A stretch of 64,000 nt of DNA from Molossus alvarezi (GCA_037176705.1 CM073896.1:28114708-28178707), one strand, 5' to 3'; positions 22,284 through 37,524 are shown, numbered from the stretch's first letter. Notes: generated from the sequence alone by a model not told the origin. Numbers and translations: made by a program.

Positions 22284-23645
22284 AAAATTAGGAAAAAGAT
22301 GGCAGAGGGCAGGATTGGAGGGGGGGTGAGAGAGTGAGCTAGTGTGTGTGAGAGAGTGAGTGGCTGTGGAGGTGGTTGACCAAGCTCATGCAGTGCAGAG
22401 ACGCGGTCCAGAAGGTTCCTCTGCTGTGGACGGGAGCAGCTGGCTACCATGGTAAGGAGCTTTTCAGAGTGCTTCTCCCTGCGCTGCAGGAAGATCCTAC
22501 CATTTTGGAAGATCCTGGGTCTACTCCAGGAGGAGGCAGTGGGAGCAGCTAGGGCCCAGCAACCTGAGCCCACCAGTGCACCTGGCACCATGGGACCAGT
22601 GGACACTCTGTGTCAACACAGACCAGTGCACAGTAGCGGAGCTGTCAAGGTGCCAGTTGTAGAACCCACAAATAGCTGGGAGCCACGCACCGTCTCCCAC
22701 AGTAGCAGCCCAACCAGAGTCAAGATATACCCCAACAACAGAGGCTGGGGAGCAGACATCCATCCCCAGGAAACAGAAGCACAAACAAGCAGAAGAGAAC
22801 CACCCCCAAAAACTACAGCAAAGGTTGAGCAGGAGCTGAGGCCCACTGGGCAGTAGGACTTTCCAGCTGCCAGTGGTGAGACCAGGGGCTCCACAGGGGT
22901 TTGTGCAAAATAGCTGACCACAAGAGCAGTGGGAAGCCAGGGATCCATAGGGCCCTGTGTGACCCAGTGGCCTATAAGAGCGATGCAGAAACAGAACTCC
23001 AGACAGACCTGTGCCACCCAGCGGCACACAAGAGAGGTGGAGAGCCAGAGCTCCAGAGGGGCCAGTGCAGTCCAGTTCCCCATGGGACCAGTGAGGAGCT
23101 GGGGCCTCAGAGAGTCCTGTGTTACCCAGCTGCCCAAAAGATAGATGTGAAGCCAGGGCTCCAAAGGAGAGTGTACAATTCAGCTCCCCATGGGATCAGT
23201 GGAAATGGGGGTTCCAACGGGGCCTGTACAATCCAGTTGTCCACAAAATGGGTGGGGAGCCAGGGCTCCAGTAAGGCCTGTGCAACACAGCTGCCCATGA
23301 GTCCAGTGGGGAGCTGGTGCTCAAGGGGGGCCAGTGTGACCTAGATGCCCATGGTGCAAGCAGAGAGTGCAGCAGCAGCAGGGCCTGAGCAATACAGCTA
23401 CAAGTGGCACCAGTGACCAGTGGAGAACACAGCTTCAGAGGGGCCCACACAATCCAGCAGCAGCAGCTGCTGCAAGGACATACCAATACAAGCCCCCAAT
23501 AGTCAATCCTCCAGGATCCATAGCAGGCAAGAGGCAATATGCAACAGAACAGCCTGGGAGGCATAGTACCCTTATTTGATATACAGTGAGCTGCCTACAT
23601 ATCGAAACATCTCTCACCAGGTATAAAGGTACCAGAGGGCTAAAA
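22284..23645 (+). promoter_or_regulatory. L1 copy 2 5' UTR with 54-bp monomers
   Basis: The start GGAAAAAGATGGCAGAGGGC is G-rich, and the first 500 bp matches the L1 copy 1 5' UTR. From 22931 it becomes an array of about ten units of mostly 54 bp, then a CAG-rich stretch. This resembles the monomer arrays that act as promoters in rodent L1s. Promoter activity is inferred from that analogy only. Confidence 0.8.
22931..23475 (+). repeat. 54-bp tandem monomer array in the L1 5' UTR
   Basis: Unit starts are at 22931, 22985, 23039, 23093, 23147, 23201, 23254, 23308 and 23361, with a tenth near 23422. Units share GGRGAGCCAGGGCTCCAGAG-like starts and a central CARTYCAGYTGCCCA. The period is a multiple of three in most units. 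It stays open in one + frame (22901-23344, 147 codons) and in two minus frames (22613-23164 and 22521-23027). Confidence 0.92.
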
Positions 23646-24610
23646 TGGGGAGACAAAAAAACAACACCCAAAGTAAAAAAAAGAAAAAAGAAAAAAAGAA
23701 AAAAAAGAGAGAGAAATTACTAGCAAAGGAACTACAGAAAATGAAAGAAAGCAACTTGTCAGATAAAGAATTAAAAGATTAAAAGCAGTGATTTTAAGGG
23801 TGATCAAACAATTTGGTGAGAACTACAAGTAACTTAATAAGAATTATGAAGAGCTTACTGGGAACTACTTCAGCTTAAAAAAATAGGTAGAAGTTATGCA
23901 TAAAAATCAAGAGGAAATAAAAAATGACATAGCTGTTATGAAAAATACCTTAGAAGGATTCAATAGTAAATTAGAAGACACTGAAGACCGAATCAGTGAC
24001 TTAGAAGACAAGGTAGAGATTAACACCCAAATGGAGCAGCAAATGGAAAAAAAAAGTTTAAAAAGAGGGAGGAAAGTTTAAGAGAGCTGTGGGACAATAC
24101 AAAATGTAAGAACATTTGCATTGTTGGAGTACCAGAAGAAGAAGAATCAGAGAAAGGAATAGAGAACATGTTTGAAGAAATAATGACAGGAAAACTTCCC
24201 TAAACTGGTGAAGGAAAAAGTCACACAAGTTCAGGAAACACAGAGAGTCCCAAGCAAGATGAATCCCAGAAGACCTACAACTAGACACATCATAATAAAA
24301 ATGGCAAACATTAAAGACAAAGAAAGAATCTTAAAGGAAACAAAAGAGACACAGAAAATTACTTACAAGGGAGCCCGCATTAGATTGACAGCTGCTTTCT
24401 CAATAGAAATGTTGCAGGCCAGAAGGGAGTGGCACGAAGTGTACAAAGTAATGCAAGGCAAGGGTCTGAATCCAAGACTACTTTATCCAGCAAGGGTATC
24501 ATTCAAAATTGAAGGAGAAATGAAGAGCTTCACAGATAAAAAAAAAAGCTAAAGAAATTTACCGCCACCAAACCAGCACTGCAAGAAATGCTAGAGGGAC
24601 TATTGTAAGA
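23646..24610 (+). pseudogene. L1 copy 2 ORF1 remnant
   Basis: ATGGGGAGACAAAAAA at 23646 fits the usual ORF1 start. The coiled-coil region is readable at 23896-24081 (NDIAVMKNTLEGFNSKLEDT), and here the arginine codon CGA is kept where copies 1 and 3 have stops. The C-terminal RNA-binding part reads at 24208-24552 (KDKERILKETKETQ and LQARREWHEVYKVM). Frameshifts separate the pieces, and an A/G-rich stretch at 23670-23712 interrupts the start. Non-functional. Confidence 0.85.
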
Positions 24611-24679
24611 AGAAGAAGATGCAGAGAGAGAGAGAGAGACAGAGATGGGGGGAGGGGGGCGCACAGGCATAAAATTAAA

Positions 24680-27478
24680 ATGGCAACAAATAACTATCTA
24701 TCAATAATAAACTTAAATGTAAATGGCTTAAATTCTCCAATCAAAAAACATAGAGTAGCTGATTAGATAAGTAAACACAACACATACATATACTGTCTAT
24801 AGGAGACCCACCTCACAACAAAGGACTCACACAGGATGAAAGTGAAGGGATAAAAAAATTTTCCAAGCAATTGAAAATTAAAAATAAGCTGGTGTAGCAA
24901 CACTCATATCTGGCAAGATAGACTTCAAAGCAAGGGCCATAATAAGAGACAGAGATGATCACTACATAATATTCAAATGATTAATCCAACAAGAGGATAT
25001 AACCCTGGTAAAAATATATGCACCAAATATGAGACCACCAAAATATATTTTAAAACTTCTAGAGGACTTCGAGAGAGATAAATTACAATACAATCATGGT
25101 GGGTGACTTTAACATGCCACTGACACCCCTGGCTAGATCTTTTAGACAAAAAATTAATAGGGACATAGAGTCCTTACAAGACAAACTAGATAAGTTGGAC
25201 ATCATTGATATTTATAGAACATTTCACCCCAAAGCTGTTGAACATACAATTTTCTCAAGTGCACAAGGGGCATTCTCAAAGATAGACCACATGTTAGGAC
25301 ACAAAGCAAGTCTCTACAAATTCAAGAAGATTGAAATTATGTCAAGCACTGTTGCAGATCATGGTGGCATGAAACTAGGAATAAATTACAATGAAAACAC
25401 ACAAAAACATTCAAACACTTGGAGGCTAAATAGCATGTTATTAAACAACAAATGGGATACCAGTGAGATCAAAGAAGAAATTAAAACCATTCTGGAAACC
25501 AATGCAAAGGAACACAAAACAACACAAAATCTATGAGACATAGCAAAAGCAGTCCCGAGAGGGAAGTTCATAGCACTACAGGCCTACCTGAGGAAACAAG
25601 AAAAATTCCTAATGGACTTTATTACTCTATAACTTAAAGAACTAGCAAGTAAACAAAAAGAAAAACTCAGAGCAAGTGGAAGAAAAGAAATAGTTGAGGT
25701 CAGAGCAGAAATAAAAGACATAGAATCTAAAAAAAAACAATTCAAAAGATCAATGAAACAAAAAGCTTGTTCTTTGAAAAGATAAACAAGATGGATGGAC
25801 CTTTACCCAGACTCACCAAGTAATAAAAAGAGAGAAACCAAATACACAAAATCAGAAACAAAAGAGGAGAGGTAACAACTGACACCACAGAAATACAAAG
25901 GCTCATTGAAATATACTATGAATGATTATAGCCAACAAATTGGACAATCTAGGAGAAATGAACAAATTTCTAGAAACACAGAGCCTCCCAAAACTTAACC
26001 AGGAAGAGATAGAAAACTTGAATAGTCCAAAAACAGCACAGAAAATTTAAGATGTAATTAAGAAACTCTCAGCAAACAAAAGCCCAGGCAAGAATGGCTT
26101 CACAGGGAAATTTTATTGAACGTTCAAAAAATATCTAATACCCATGCTCCTCAAACTATTCCAAAAAATCCAAGAAGACAGAACACTTCCAAACTCATTT
26201 TATGAGGCCAGCATAATCCTAATTCCAAAACCGGATAAAGACACTACAAAGAAAGAAAACTACAGGCCAATATTCCTGATGAACACAGATGCCAAAATCT
26301 TTAACAAAACATTAGCAAATTGGATCCAGCAATACATCGAAAAAAAAAAAAAAATTCAACATGACCAAGTGGGTTTCATCCCAGGCATGTAAGAGTGGTA
26401 CAGTATTTGCAAATCAATAAATGTGATATACCACATAAACAAAAGGAAAGATAAAAGCCATATAATCATATCCATAGATGCTGAAAAAGCATTTGAAAAA
26501 TTCAGCTCTTGTTTCTGATAAAAATGCTCAATAATGTGAGAATAGAAGGATCATATCTCCACATAATAAAGGCTGTATATGAAAAACCTACAGCCAACAT
26601 CATACTCAGTGGGCAAAAATTAAAAACATTTCCCTTTAGAACAAGACAGGTATGCCCACTTTCACCACTCTTCTTTAACATAGTATTGGAAGTCTTAGCC
26701 ACAACAATTAGACATGAAGAAAAATTGAAAGGGATACAAATTAGAAAGGAGGAAGTGAAGCTGTGATTATTTGCAGATGACATGATATTGTACATAAAAA
26801 ACCCTAAAGACTCCATTAAAAATCTACTAGACTTAATAAATGAATTTGACAAAGTATCAGGATAAAAAATTAACATCAAGCAATCTATGGCATTCTTATA
26901 CACCACTGATGAACTCACAGAAAGAGAAACTAAAATGAAAAACAATACCATTTACCATTGCAGCAAAAAAATTAAGATACTTAGGAATAAACTTAAAGAA
27001 GTAAAGGACCTTTTTGCAGAAAACTACAGGTCATTGAAAAAAGAAAAAAGTGGAAGCACATACCTTGTTCATGGATTGGAAGAATTAACATCATTAAAAT
27101 GTCCATACTACCCAAAACAATCTATAGATTCAATGCAATCACCATCAAAATACCAATGACATATTTCACAGACCTAAAACAAACACTCTAAAAGTTTATA
27201 TGGAACCAAAAAAGACCCCAAGTAGCCACAGCAATCTTGGAAAAAAAAAAGAGCAAAGTAGGAGGGATTACATTACCAGATATCAGGTTATACTACAAAG
27301 CCACTGTAATAAAAAGAACTTGGTACTGGCACAAGAACAGACAGGAACAGGCAGATAGATCAATGGAACAGAACAGAGAACCAAGAAATTTACCCAAGAC
27401 AATATGTTTAATTAATATTTGACAAAGATGGCAAAAGCATACAATGGAGTCAAGACAGTCTCTTAATAAATGGTGTTG
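24680..27478 (+). pseudogene. L1 copy 2 ORF2 remnant, 3' truncated
   Basis: The ATG at 24680 begins the endonuclease domain. A readable endonuclease piece is at 25096-25536 (GDFNMPLTPLARS, and DHMLGHKASLYKFKKIE). Reverse transcriptase pieces lie at 26144-26392 and 26509-26766. The FADD motif is intact at 26770-26781, but the codon just upstream (26764-26766) is TGA where the other copies have TCA. The frame ends abruptly at 27478 in the sequence that precedes the C-terminal region. Confidence 0.88.
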
Positions 27479-28283
27479 AGAGGATGTGAAAATAGAGGCA
27501 GAGTGAATGGAAGCTGCACAGATGATCTACCAGGACCAAATGGGAATTACAACTAAAATAAAGACAAATCCTTGGGGGAAAAAAAAGCAACAGAAAAGCA
27601 GGAGGATGAAACTATATAACCAGAAACACTGGTAGGATATGCAGAGGCACAAGAGGGTGGTGAGCTGGGAGCCCACAGACAGCAGCAGTCTTCGCTGTGA
27701 GCAGTGCCCTTGAGGATTAAAGACCAAGCCCATTCCACAGCACAGAAAACCAAGACAGAGTGCTAAAATAGCCACAGCCACTCACCTGGGGGCTAAGGCA
27801 GAGGGAAGGTAGACTGGAATGGAAATCTGTGGGGACACCCGGGATTTGGAGGGCACTGAGAGTTTTTGCTGAGTTTCAGCCACAAAGGATGGTGGTCAGT
27901 ATGCTCCTTCCTCAAGCTGTGGGAAAAGGCAGAAGACCCCACCCTCAAAAATTCAGCCTTTCCAAGGTGAGGCAAAGAAATGCAAATTGAGGCTCATAAA
28001 TAACCAGCATCTATCTCAACCTCTGGAAATCCTCTTATGCAGAACATCAGGGCTACATTCCAAGGCACTGAGTAACAGACTACTAGCCACCAGGAAAAAG
28101 CTAGAGGATAACTCAACCTTTCCTTTGCTTGCAAATCTACCCAGGAAATTAAGACTCGACGGTGGTGTTTAATGTGGGCCCACCCAGGCTCATCCAAACC
28201 CAGTAGAAGGAGCCACAAACAGCAGAACACAAACATCCATAGGAAAAATTTCGCAGGCTCCAAAACCCACTGAGATAGCCAAA
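27479..28283 (+). promoter_or_regulatory. L1 copy 3 5' UTR
   Basis: It begins AGAGGATGTGAAAATAGAGG immediately after the truncated ORF2 of copy 2. It has no 54-bp monomers and no CAG-rich array. An antisense frame of 172 codons (27994-28512) overlaps its end and the ORF1 start. Function is inferred from position. Confidence 0.7.
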
Positions 28284-29150
28284 ATGGTGAAACAAAAAAA
28301 AACAAATCCCAAATGAAAGAACAAGAGAACTCTATCAAAGGTGAGATAATTGAAATGCAGTTAAGCAAATTATCAGAGGTAGAGTTCAGAGCCATGATCT
28401 TGAGGAAGCTCAACAGCATGAGTAAGGACATAAGCACCATGAGTAAAGATATAGAAAAATTGAAAACCAATCGAGTGGAAATGAAGAATGACATAGCAGA
28501 AATTAAGAACACATTGGAAGGTCTAACCAGCAGAGTAGAAGAAGCTAAGGACTAGATCAGTGAATTAGAAGACAGGGTAGAAAAAAAATCAACCAATCAG
28601 AACACAAAAAAAGAAAACAATTTAAAAACAGGAAGACAGCTTAAGAGAACTGTGGGACAACTGGTAATGTAATAACATTTGCATCATAGGAGTCCCCAAT
28701 GAGGAAGAAAATGGGCAAGGGTTAGAGAATATATTTGAAGAAATAGTGACAGAAAACATTCCTAACATGGTGAAGGTAGAATGCATTCAAGTTCAAGAAG
28801 CACAGAGAGATCCAAGTAAGAAGAACCCAAACAGGCTCACACCAAAACATATGGTAATTAAAATGCCAAAGATTAAAGACAAAGAGAGAATTCTAAAGGC
28901 AGCAGGACATAAGCAACAGGTTACCTACAAACGAAACCCCATAAGGCTCTCAGCTAACTTCTCAACAGAAACACTACAGGCCAGAAGAAAGTGGCATGAA
29001 GCAATCAAGGTCATAATAAACAAGGATCTGAATCCAAGACTACTCTATCCAGCAAGGCTATCATTCAAAATAGAAGGTCAAATAAAAAAAGGCAAAGGGA
29101 ATACATTAACACCAAACCAGCACTGCAAGATATGCTAAAAGGACTGCTGT
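28284..29150 (+). pseudogene. L1 copy 3 ORF1 remnant
   Basis: The ATG at 28284 (ATGGTGAAACAAAAAAAAAC) is the expected start. The coiled-coil segment reads at 28313-28552 (MSKDISTMSKDIEKLKTNRV) and ends at TAG at the same codon that is TGA in copy 1 and CGA in copy 2. The C-terminal half reads at 28746-29138 (KDKERILKAAGHKQQ, NFSTETLQARRKWHEA and NPRLLYPARLSFKIEG), the conserved RNA-binding part of ORF1p. The middle is frameshifted. Confidence 0.88.
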
Positions 29151-29187
29151 AATTAGTAGAAGAAAAATAGAACCACACTAAACAAAA

Positions 29188-33057
<3,870 letters not shown>

Positions 33058-33170
33058 AAGTAGGGTACAGACTGTCAAACCTCAGAAGAGGAGGTGTTAG
33101 GGCAGGAAGAGATAGACCACAGAACTTGTGTGCATGTATGCATAACTAATGAACATAGACTACAAAGCTG

Positions 33171-33200
33171 GGGATGGGGTAGTGGGGATGGGGAGGAGGG
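33171..33200 (+). other. G-quadruplex-type G-rich tract in L1 3' UTR
   Basis: At least four closely spaced runs of three or four G (GGGGATGGGGTAGTGGGG and GGGGAGGAGGG) fit the G3-loop pattern. A comparable tract lies at 5719-5745 in L1 copy 1 and in the truncated copy near 59485-59521. A G-rich 3' UTR tract is a known feature of mammalian L1. Confidence 0.7.
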
Positions 33201-33353
33201 TGTCAATGGGGGCAAAAGGAGAAACATCTGTAACAAAAACAAATTAATAAAAATCATTTAAAAAATAAAAATAAAATATAAAAGGAAATGTATATGCCTA
33301 TCGAACAAATGTGCCTGAATGCCTTTGTGCTTGTGCCCATGCACCTGCTCGAG

Positions 33354-33389
33354 CACACACACACATACACACACACACACACACACACA
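33354..33389 (+). repeat. (CA)n microsatellite
   Basis: About seventeen CA units with one CATA interruption, just past the composite L1. Confidence 0.95.
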
Positions 33390-33935
33390 AGCAAAGTTTA
33401 GGGTTAATCAATATGATCAAAATTTTGCTATCAGAACACGTAGAAAGAAAGTTAAAATTTAGCACAAAGGCAGGTTTTGTGCTTTATAATTAAGAATGAG
33501 TTTCTTTGTTTCTTATGTGTAGGGAGGGGGGTGGTTCATCATGATCTTTTCAGTTCTTAGAGTCTCTCAAGGTGTAAATTTAACCTGCTTTTCTTAATCC
33601 TAATGAACGATGTCTTAGTTCCACTACATTTTTCACTTAGAAAGCTCCAGCAGAATTTAATCTGTTTCAGTTATTGTCCAGATGGCTTCCAGAATCCATA
33701 ATTATAGTAAATCTATGATATTTTGCTGATGTTTAAAATCTAATCTTATCCAATTCAAGATAAAATAAAAACAAAATATATTACCACATTATTCACATCT
33801 TTCTTAATATGATCTCTGTCTGCTTATCCTGCCTTATTTGCAAACACACTATACCCCTGTTTATCAAACTACACCTCTCTAAAGTCCCTGCTTGTTCTCT
33901 CCTTCATCTTTTGTAAAAGTTTCCTATATTTGGAA
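33390..33935. other. Unique sequence, no gene seen
   Basis: AT-rich. No repeat or coding evidence is recognised. Confidence 0.45.
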
Positions 33936-33937
33936 TA

Positions 33938-34187
33938 CAGTCGTCCCTCGCCATTTCGCACTTTGACTTTTGCGGTATCACTCTGTCGCAGTTTTTTCAA
34001 ATACTATACTATACTATACTATACTATACTATACTATACTATACTATACTATACTATACTATACTATACTATACCATACCATACCATACCATTTACTGTA
34101 TTGTAAATAAAGAATCCTATTTCACGGAAATTCATTTATCGCGTTAGAGTTTGGAACTGACTAACCGCAATAAGCGAGGGTCGACTG
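33938..34187 (+). mobile_element. Tigger-like (Tc1/mariner) MITE with TA target duplication
   Basis: The 5' end CAGTCGTCCCTCGCCATTTC and the 3' end GCAATAAGCGAGGGTCGACTG are imperfect terminal inverted repeats. Both are flanked by TA (33936-33937 and 34188-34189). The 250-bp length and lack of a transposase frame make it non-autonomous. A pentanucleotide array occupies its middle. Confidence 0.85.
34001..34090 (+). repeat. (ATACT)14(ATACC)4 pentanucleotide array
   Basis: Eighteen consecutive 5-bp units: 14 of ATACT followed by four of ATACC. They lie inside the Tigger-like element. The block switch from T to C at the same unit position shows a sequence variant that spread at one edge. Confidence 0.97.
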
Positions 34188-34375
34188 TACTACTTTGTAT
34201 TCTTGAAAAACTTCAACTCTCTCAAGATTCAATGTTTTAAATTTCTTGATGTTGAAATTTCTTAATTGTGTCTACCCACATATGCAAAATATATAAGCTT
34301 TTCAAGTTTTTTGTAATCAGGATTAAGTATTCTGTTATCCATGGCTTCATTTTGCTTTATAGATTTCTATTATAT

Positions 34376-34886
34376 TGTATATTAGCTTCTGGTTGCTGCT
34401 GAAACAAATTACCACAAAATCAGTGGCTTTAAATAATACACATTTATCATCTTCAAGTTTTGGAGGTCAGGTTCTGAAATGGGTTTCACTGTGCCAAAAT
34501 CCAGATGTTGGCAGGGCTCTGAGCCCTTTGGAGGCTGTAGGGAGTTATCTATTTTCTTATCTTTTCCAGCTGTTAGAAGCCACCTGCTTTCTTAGCTCCT
34601 GGCTGCTTCCTCAACCTTCAAAGCCAGCAATGTAGCATGTTCAAATAACCCTCTGACTCTGACCCTCAGTCATCACACCCTTCCTCTGACACCATACTAC
34701 CCACTAATAAGGCCCCTCGTGGTTACACTGGGCCCACCTGGATAATCCAAAATAATCTGTTTCTCTCAGAATCCTTAACTTCAGTCACACTGGCAATGCC
34801 CTTTATGAGATGTAAAATGACATAAACACAGGTTCCAAGGATTAAGATATAAATATCTTTGGGGGCCCATTGTCCAACCTACCACA
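34376..34886 (-). mobile_element. MLT1-type MaLR LTR, minus strand
   Basis: Read on the minus strand it starts TGTGGTAGGTTGGACAATGG and passes through ATTATCCAGGTGGGCCC and GCCACTGATTTTGTGGTAAT to end GAAGCTAATATACA, the MLT1 order. Length is 511 bp, near a full LTR. No internal retroviral sequence is attached, so it is a solo LTR. Confidence 0.85.
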
Positions 34887-34959
34887 TCTAGTATTAACTG
34901 AATTGCTATACATGTCTTTCTCCTTCTATCAACAGTAAAGAGTCTTCAAACAGTTCTCT

Positions 34960-35290
34960 GCCAAATTAAATAAACAAAGAGGCCATTAGACTGATGTGAC
35001 TCTAATGCCACATCGCCCCAAGTAAACAAACCAACATCTAAGCCTCTAAATGCTTCAAGGTTACAAAATTTTAAAAACTAAGGACAACTATTCAGGAACA
35101 ACCAAATAAGCTTTAAGCTCTAGCCAATCAAATGATTTTGTTTCTTTGCTTCTGATCTTTCTCTGGATGTCTTGCTCCTATCCCATATCAGCAGAGCAAG
35201 TCAAACCATTCCTGGTTTGGCATTGCCCGGTTTGACTTAATTTTGGTTAAAATAAACTTCTTTAAAAATGTAAACATGCCTCATTTTATC
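34960..35290 (+). repeat. Probable solo ERV LTR
   Basis: It contains CTCTAGCCAATCAAATGATT (CCAAT-type), CATATCAGCAGAGCAAGTC, and a TTGGTTAAAATAAACTTC polyadenylation-type end. This order matches LTRs of old mammalian ERVs. Exact termini and family are unresolved. Confidence 0.5.
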
Positions 35291-35494
35291 TTTTAATATT
35301 TCTGAGAGCTACATTCATCAAAATTTCTTAGGGTGCTTCTTAAAATTACAAATTCATAAGTCAAATCTCAAATTTACTAAAAAAATTCTCTAGACTTGAG
35401 ACCAAGGAATCTTTATTTCAACAGATTCTGCGAAATATTATTATGCAAATGCAAGTATAAAATCACTACTAAAAGTCAGACTATGTACTTTTTT

Positions 35495-35585
35495 CCCCCC
35501 ATAATTTTATCTCGTTTCTAGCACAGTATCTGATGCATTTTGGAGGCTAATAAATGTATGATTAAATGATTGAATGAATGGATAT
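35495..35585 (+). repeat. L2 3' terminus
   Basis: CTAGCACAGTATCTGATGCA, then GGCTAATAAATGTATGATT and TGAATGAATGG, as in the terminal part of L2. Confidence 0.65.
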
Positions 35586-35589
35586 GTTA

Positions 35590-35990
35590 GATAACCTTTA
35601 AATTTATTTTCATTAACAAGATTAATTCTTTGATTTTTAAGGTGAAAGAGCAACATTTTTTAAAAGAACATACATAGATTGGCAATTTCTAAATTACTTT
35701 GCAGCTTAAATTTGCTTATATATAATTCATGTAAAAGAAATCATCAGGATAGTCCAATTTGATAAGAGAGAGGGCAGAACAATACTCTGAATCAGATAGT
35801 CATCTTCCAGCATGTTTACCCTCCCTGCTGGGAAATTTAGAACAGAGTCAGAGAGGAACCTCAGACTGATGCATTTACTTGTAAACACTTTGGCAACAAA
35901 TAATTTTATGATGAAGCTAGAGATATGTATGTGAAGGTGATGTGAAAATCCCAAAGTAATGGGTAAGTACAAGGTGTGTTTTTTATTAGT
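35590..35990. other. Unique sequence, no gene seen
   Basis: No repeat or coding evidence. Confidence 0.4.
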
Positions 35991-35999
35991 CTTGAAAGA

Positions 36000-37050
36000 A
36001 GTTTTTAAGTTTGAATTCCTTCTTTAATTCTCCCCCATTCAGGAAAGGACTGGTGGTGTTCCCTGTGATAGCTAGAGTGTCCTGCTCAGATCTCCTTTCA
36101 AGACAGAACTTGCTATTTAATTGCAAGGAGAGCAGTTAGTTGACAGCTTCCAACTATAGCACATTCGGTATCCACCACAGCATCAGGAATCAACGCCGGA
36201 CTCTTCTTGGGAAGCTCCCAGCCAATGACTGAGCACTGGCAGAACCGCTAAAGGCGTGACCATTTCCAACCCTCTGTGACCTCTCAAACAAACAATATGC
36301 ATTGGAACACTCACTGGTTTGGCTGAGACTTTGTCAGAACTGAAGTACAGTCTGAGACTCTTTTGCCCAATTTTTCTTTCTATCCTGTTCAGTGTCAGAT
36401 TGTCTTCATAATTTGAAGGGTTTCCCTGCTCAGTCCTACTTTCTTCCACAAAATATCTCATTTCATCTTCCACTCTAGAATCAAGCCTTATTGTCATTTC
36501 TGAATTCTCCTCTTCTATGTGAGGCATGTGCAGTTGTTGCCAATGAAAAATGGTTCCTTTGCAGTGTCGTGAGGAAAGGATGTGGAAGGCCACAAGCTCA
36601 GGAGCAACTCCCCAGAGATGTCTGATAATCCTTTATATATTTTCTTGCTTCTGGGTAAAGGAGCAAGCGATCATTCAAACCATCCAATCCGCTTCTTGAT
36701 TCTTTCCAGGCCTGAGTTGAGTCCTTCCTGTAATCAATCTCTTTCCTCGATCTTCCGGGCTTCTCTGTCCCTTATTCAATCTCATCCTTTTCCGAGGCTA
36801 GACTCTACCTCTTCATGGTGTTGTTTTGGCTTCTACTGCCCATACCTTAAAGTAGAAGCATCTCCCCTGGGCCATCCTACATCTTGGCTTCTATTAGGCA
36901 TGTGCCCAGCAGAGGAATTCCATACCTCCTCCGAGAATCCTGGTACCTGCCCAGATGCACCCACGGGGACTCTCCTTGCCTGCCTCGAGGGTGCAGTGGT
37001 CTCCTGGACTGTGTGAATGCCTGTGAATGCTGTAGCTTCCTAGTAAATCA
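36000..37050. other. GC-richer unassigned block with frames on both strands
   Basis: This block is less AT-rich than its neighbours. A 136-codon minus-strand frame (36183-36593) contains a charged stretch (EEENSEMTIRLDSRVEDEMR), and a 144-codon plus frame (36582-37016) is serine- and proline-rich. I recognise no family, no exon boundaries and no initiation context. It may be an ancient LTR or retrocopy remnant. Treated as not shown to be coding. Confidence 0.35.
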
Positions 37051-37092
37051 AGCTTAGTGGAATGCTGTAACTTCCTAATGAATCAGGCACAA
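37023..37092 (+). repeat. Imperfect tandem duplication, about 35-bp unit
   Basis: GAATGCTGTAGCTTCCTAGT and GAATGCTGTAACTTCCTAAT follow each other with similar downstream bases (AAATCAAGCTTA versus GAATCAGGCACA). Confidence 0.75.
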
Positions 37093-37299
37093 TAACTTTT
37101 TCATCTTCCCTGTTTATTAAGCTTAATATTTGATTCAGTTCCCTAGTTCATTCTTTCCAGTGTCTGATTCCCTTTGCCCCCTTTCTTTATTAATAACTAG
37201 CTAACTACCTTGCTAACATAGTTGCATAGGACTTTTCACTCAGAGGGTTCATGCTTGCTTTAATGTTGTTCTGTTGTCATCTCCAAATTCTTAATAATT

Positions 37300-37507
37300 G
37301 CCCAGCCTATGGGGCTCAATGGTTGATCATTGACCCATGGACCAAGAGGTTACTGGTTGGATTCCTGGTCAGGAAACAAGCCCAGGTTGCAGGCTCAAAC
37401 CCCAGTGGGGGACGTGAGGGAGTCAGCCAACCAATGTGTCTCTTTCATCAGTGTGTCTATCTCTCTCTCCTTTCCTCTCTCTCTAAAAATCACAAAAACA
37501 TATTTAA
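37300..37507 (+). mobile_element. Older Ves-type SINE, itself hit by a second SINE
   Basis: The head GCCCAGCCTATGGGGCTCA, the AGCCCAGGTTGCAGGCTC linker, CT-rich body and A/AATA tail are present. Its target duplication AAATTCTTAATAATT lies at 37285-37299 and at 37619-37633, on the far side of the short SINE inserted in its tail. Confidence 0.92.
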
Positions 37508-37524
37508 AAAATAAATAAATTCTT

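Larger units (their letters stand above)
22284..27478 (+). mobile_element. L1 copy 2, 3' truncated
   Basis: It has a complete-looking 5' UTR (to about 23645), then ORF1 and ORF2 remnants up to the AATAAATGGTGTTG phrase. By comparison with L1 copy 3 it lacks about 1.24 kb: the ORF2 C-terminus, 3' UTR and tail. L1 truncation is normally at the 5' end, so 3' loss with an intact 5' end needs deletion or template switching. Stops and indels are frequent. Confidence 0.9.

Noticed and set aside
22613..23164. Novel membrane-like protein on the minus strand
   Set aside because: It lies in the L1 5' UTR and is repeated with the 54-bp monomers. Reported as an L1 feature, not as a gene.
33938..34187. 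CRISPR-like array because of regular repeats
   Set aside because: The units are 5 bp without spacers. This is a microsatellite in a mammalian transposon.
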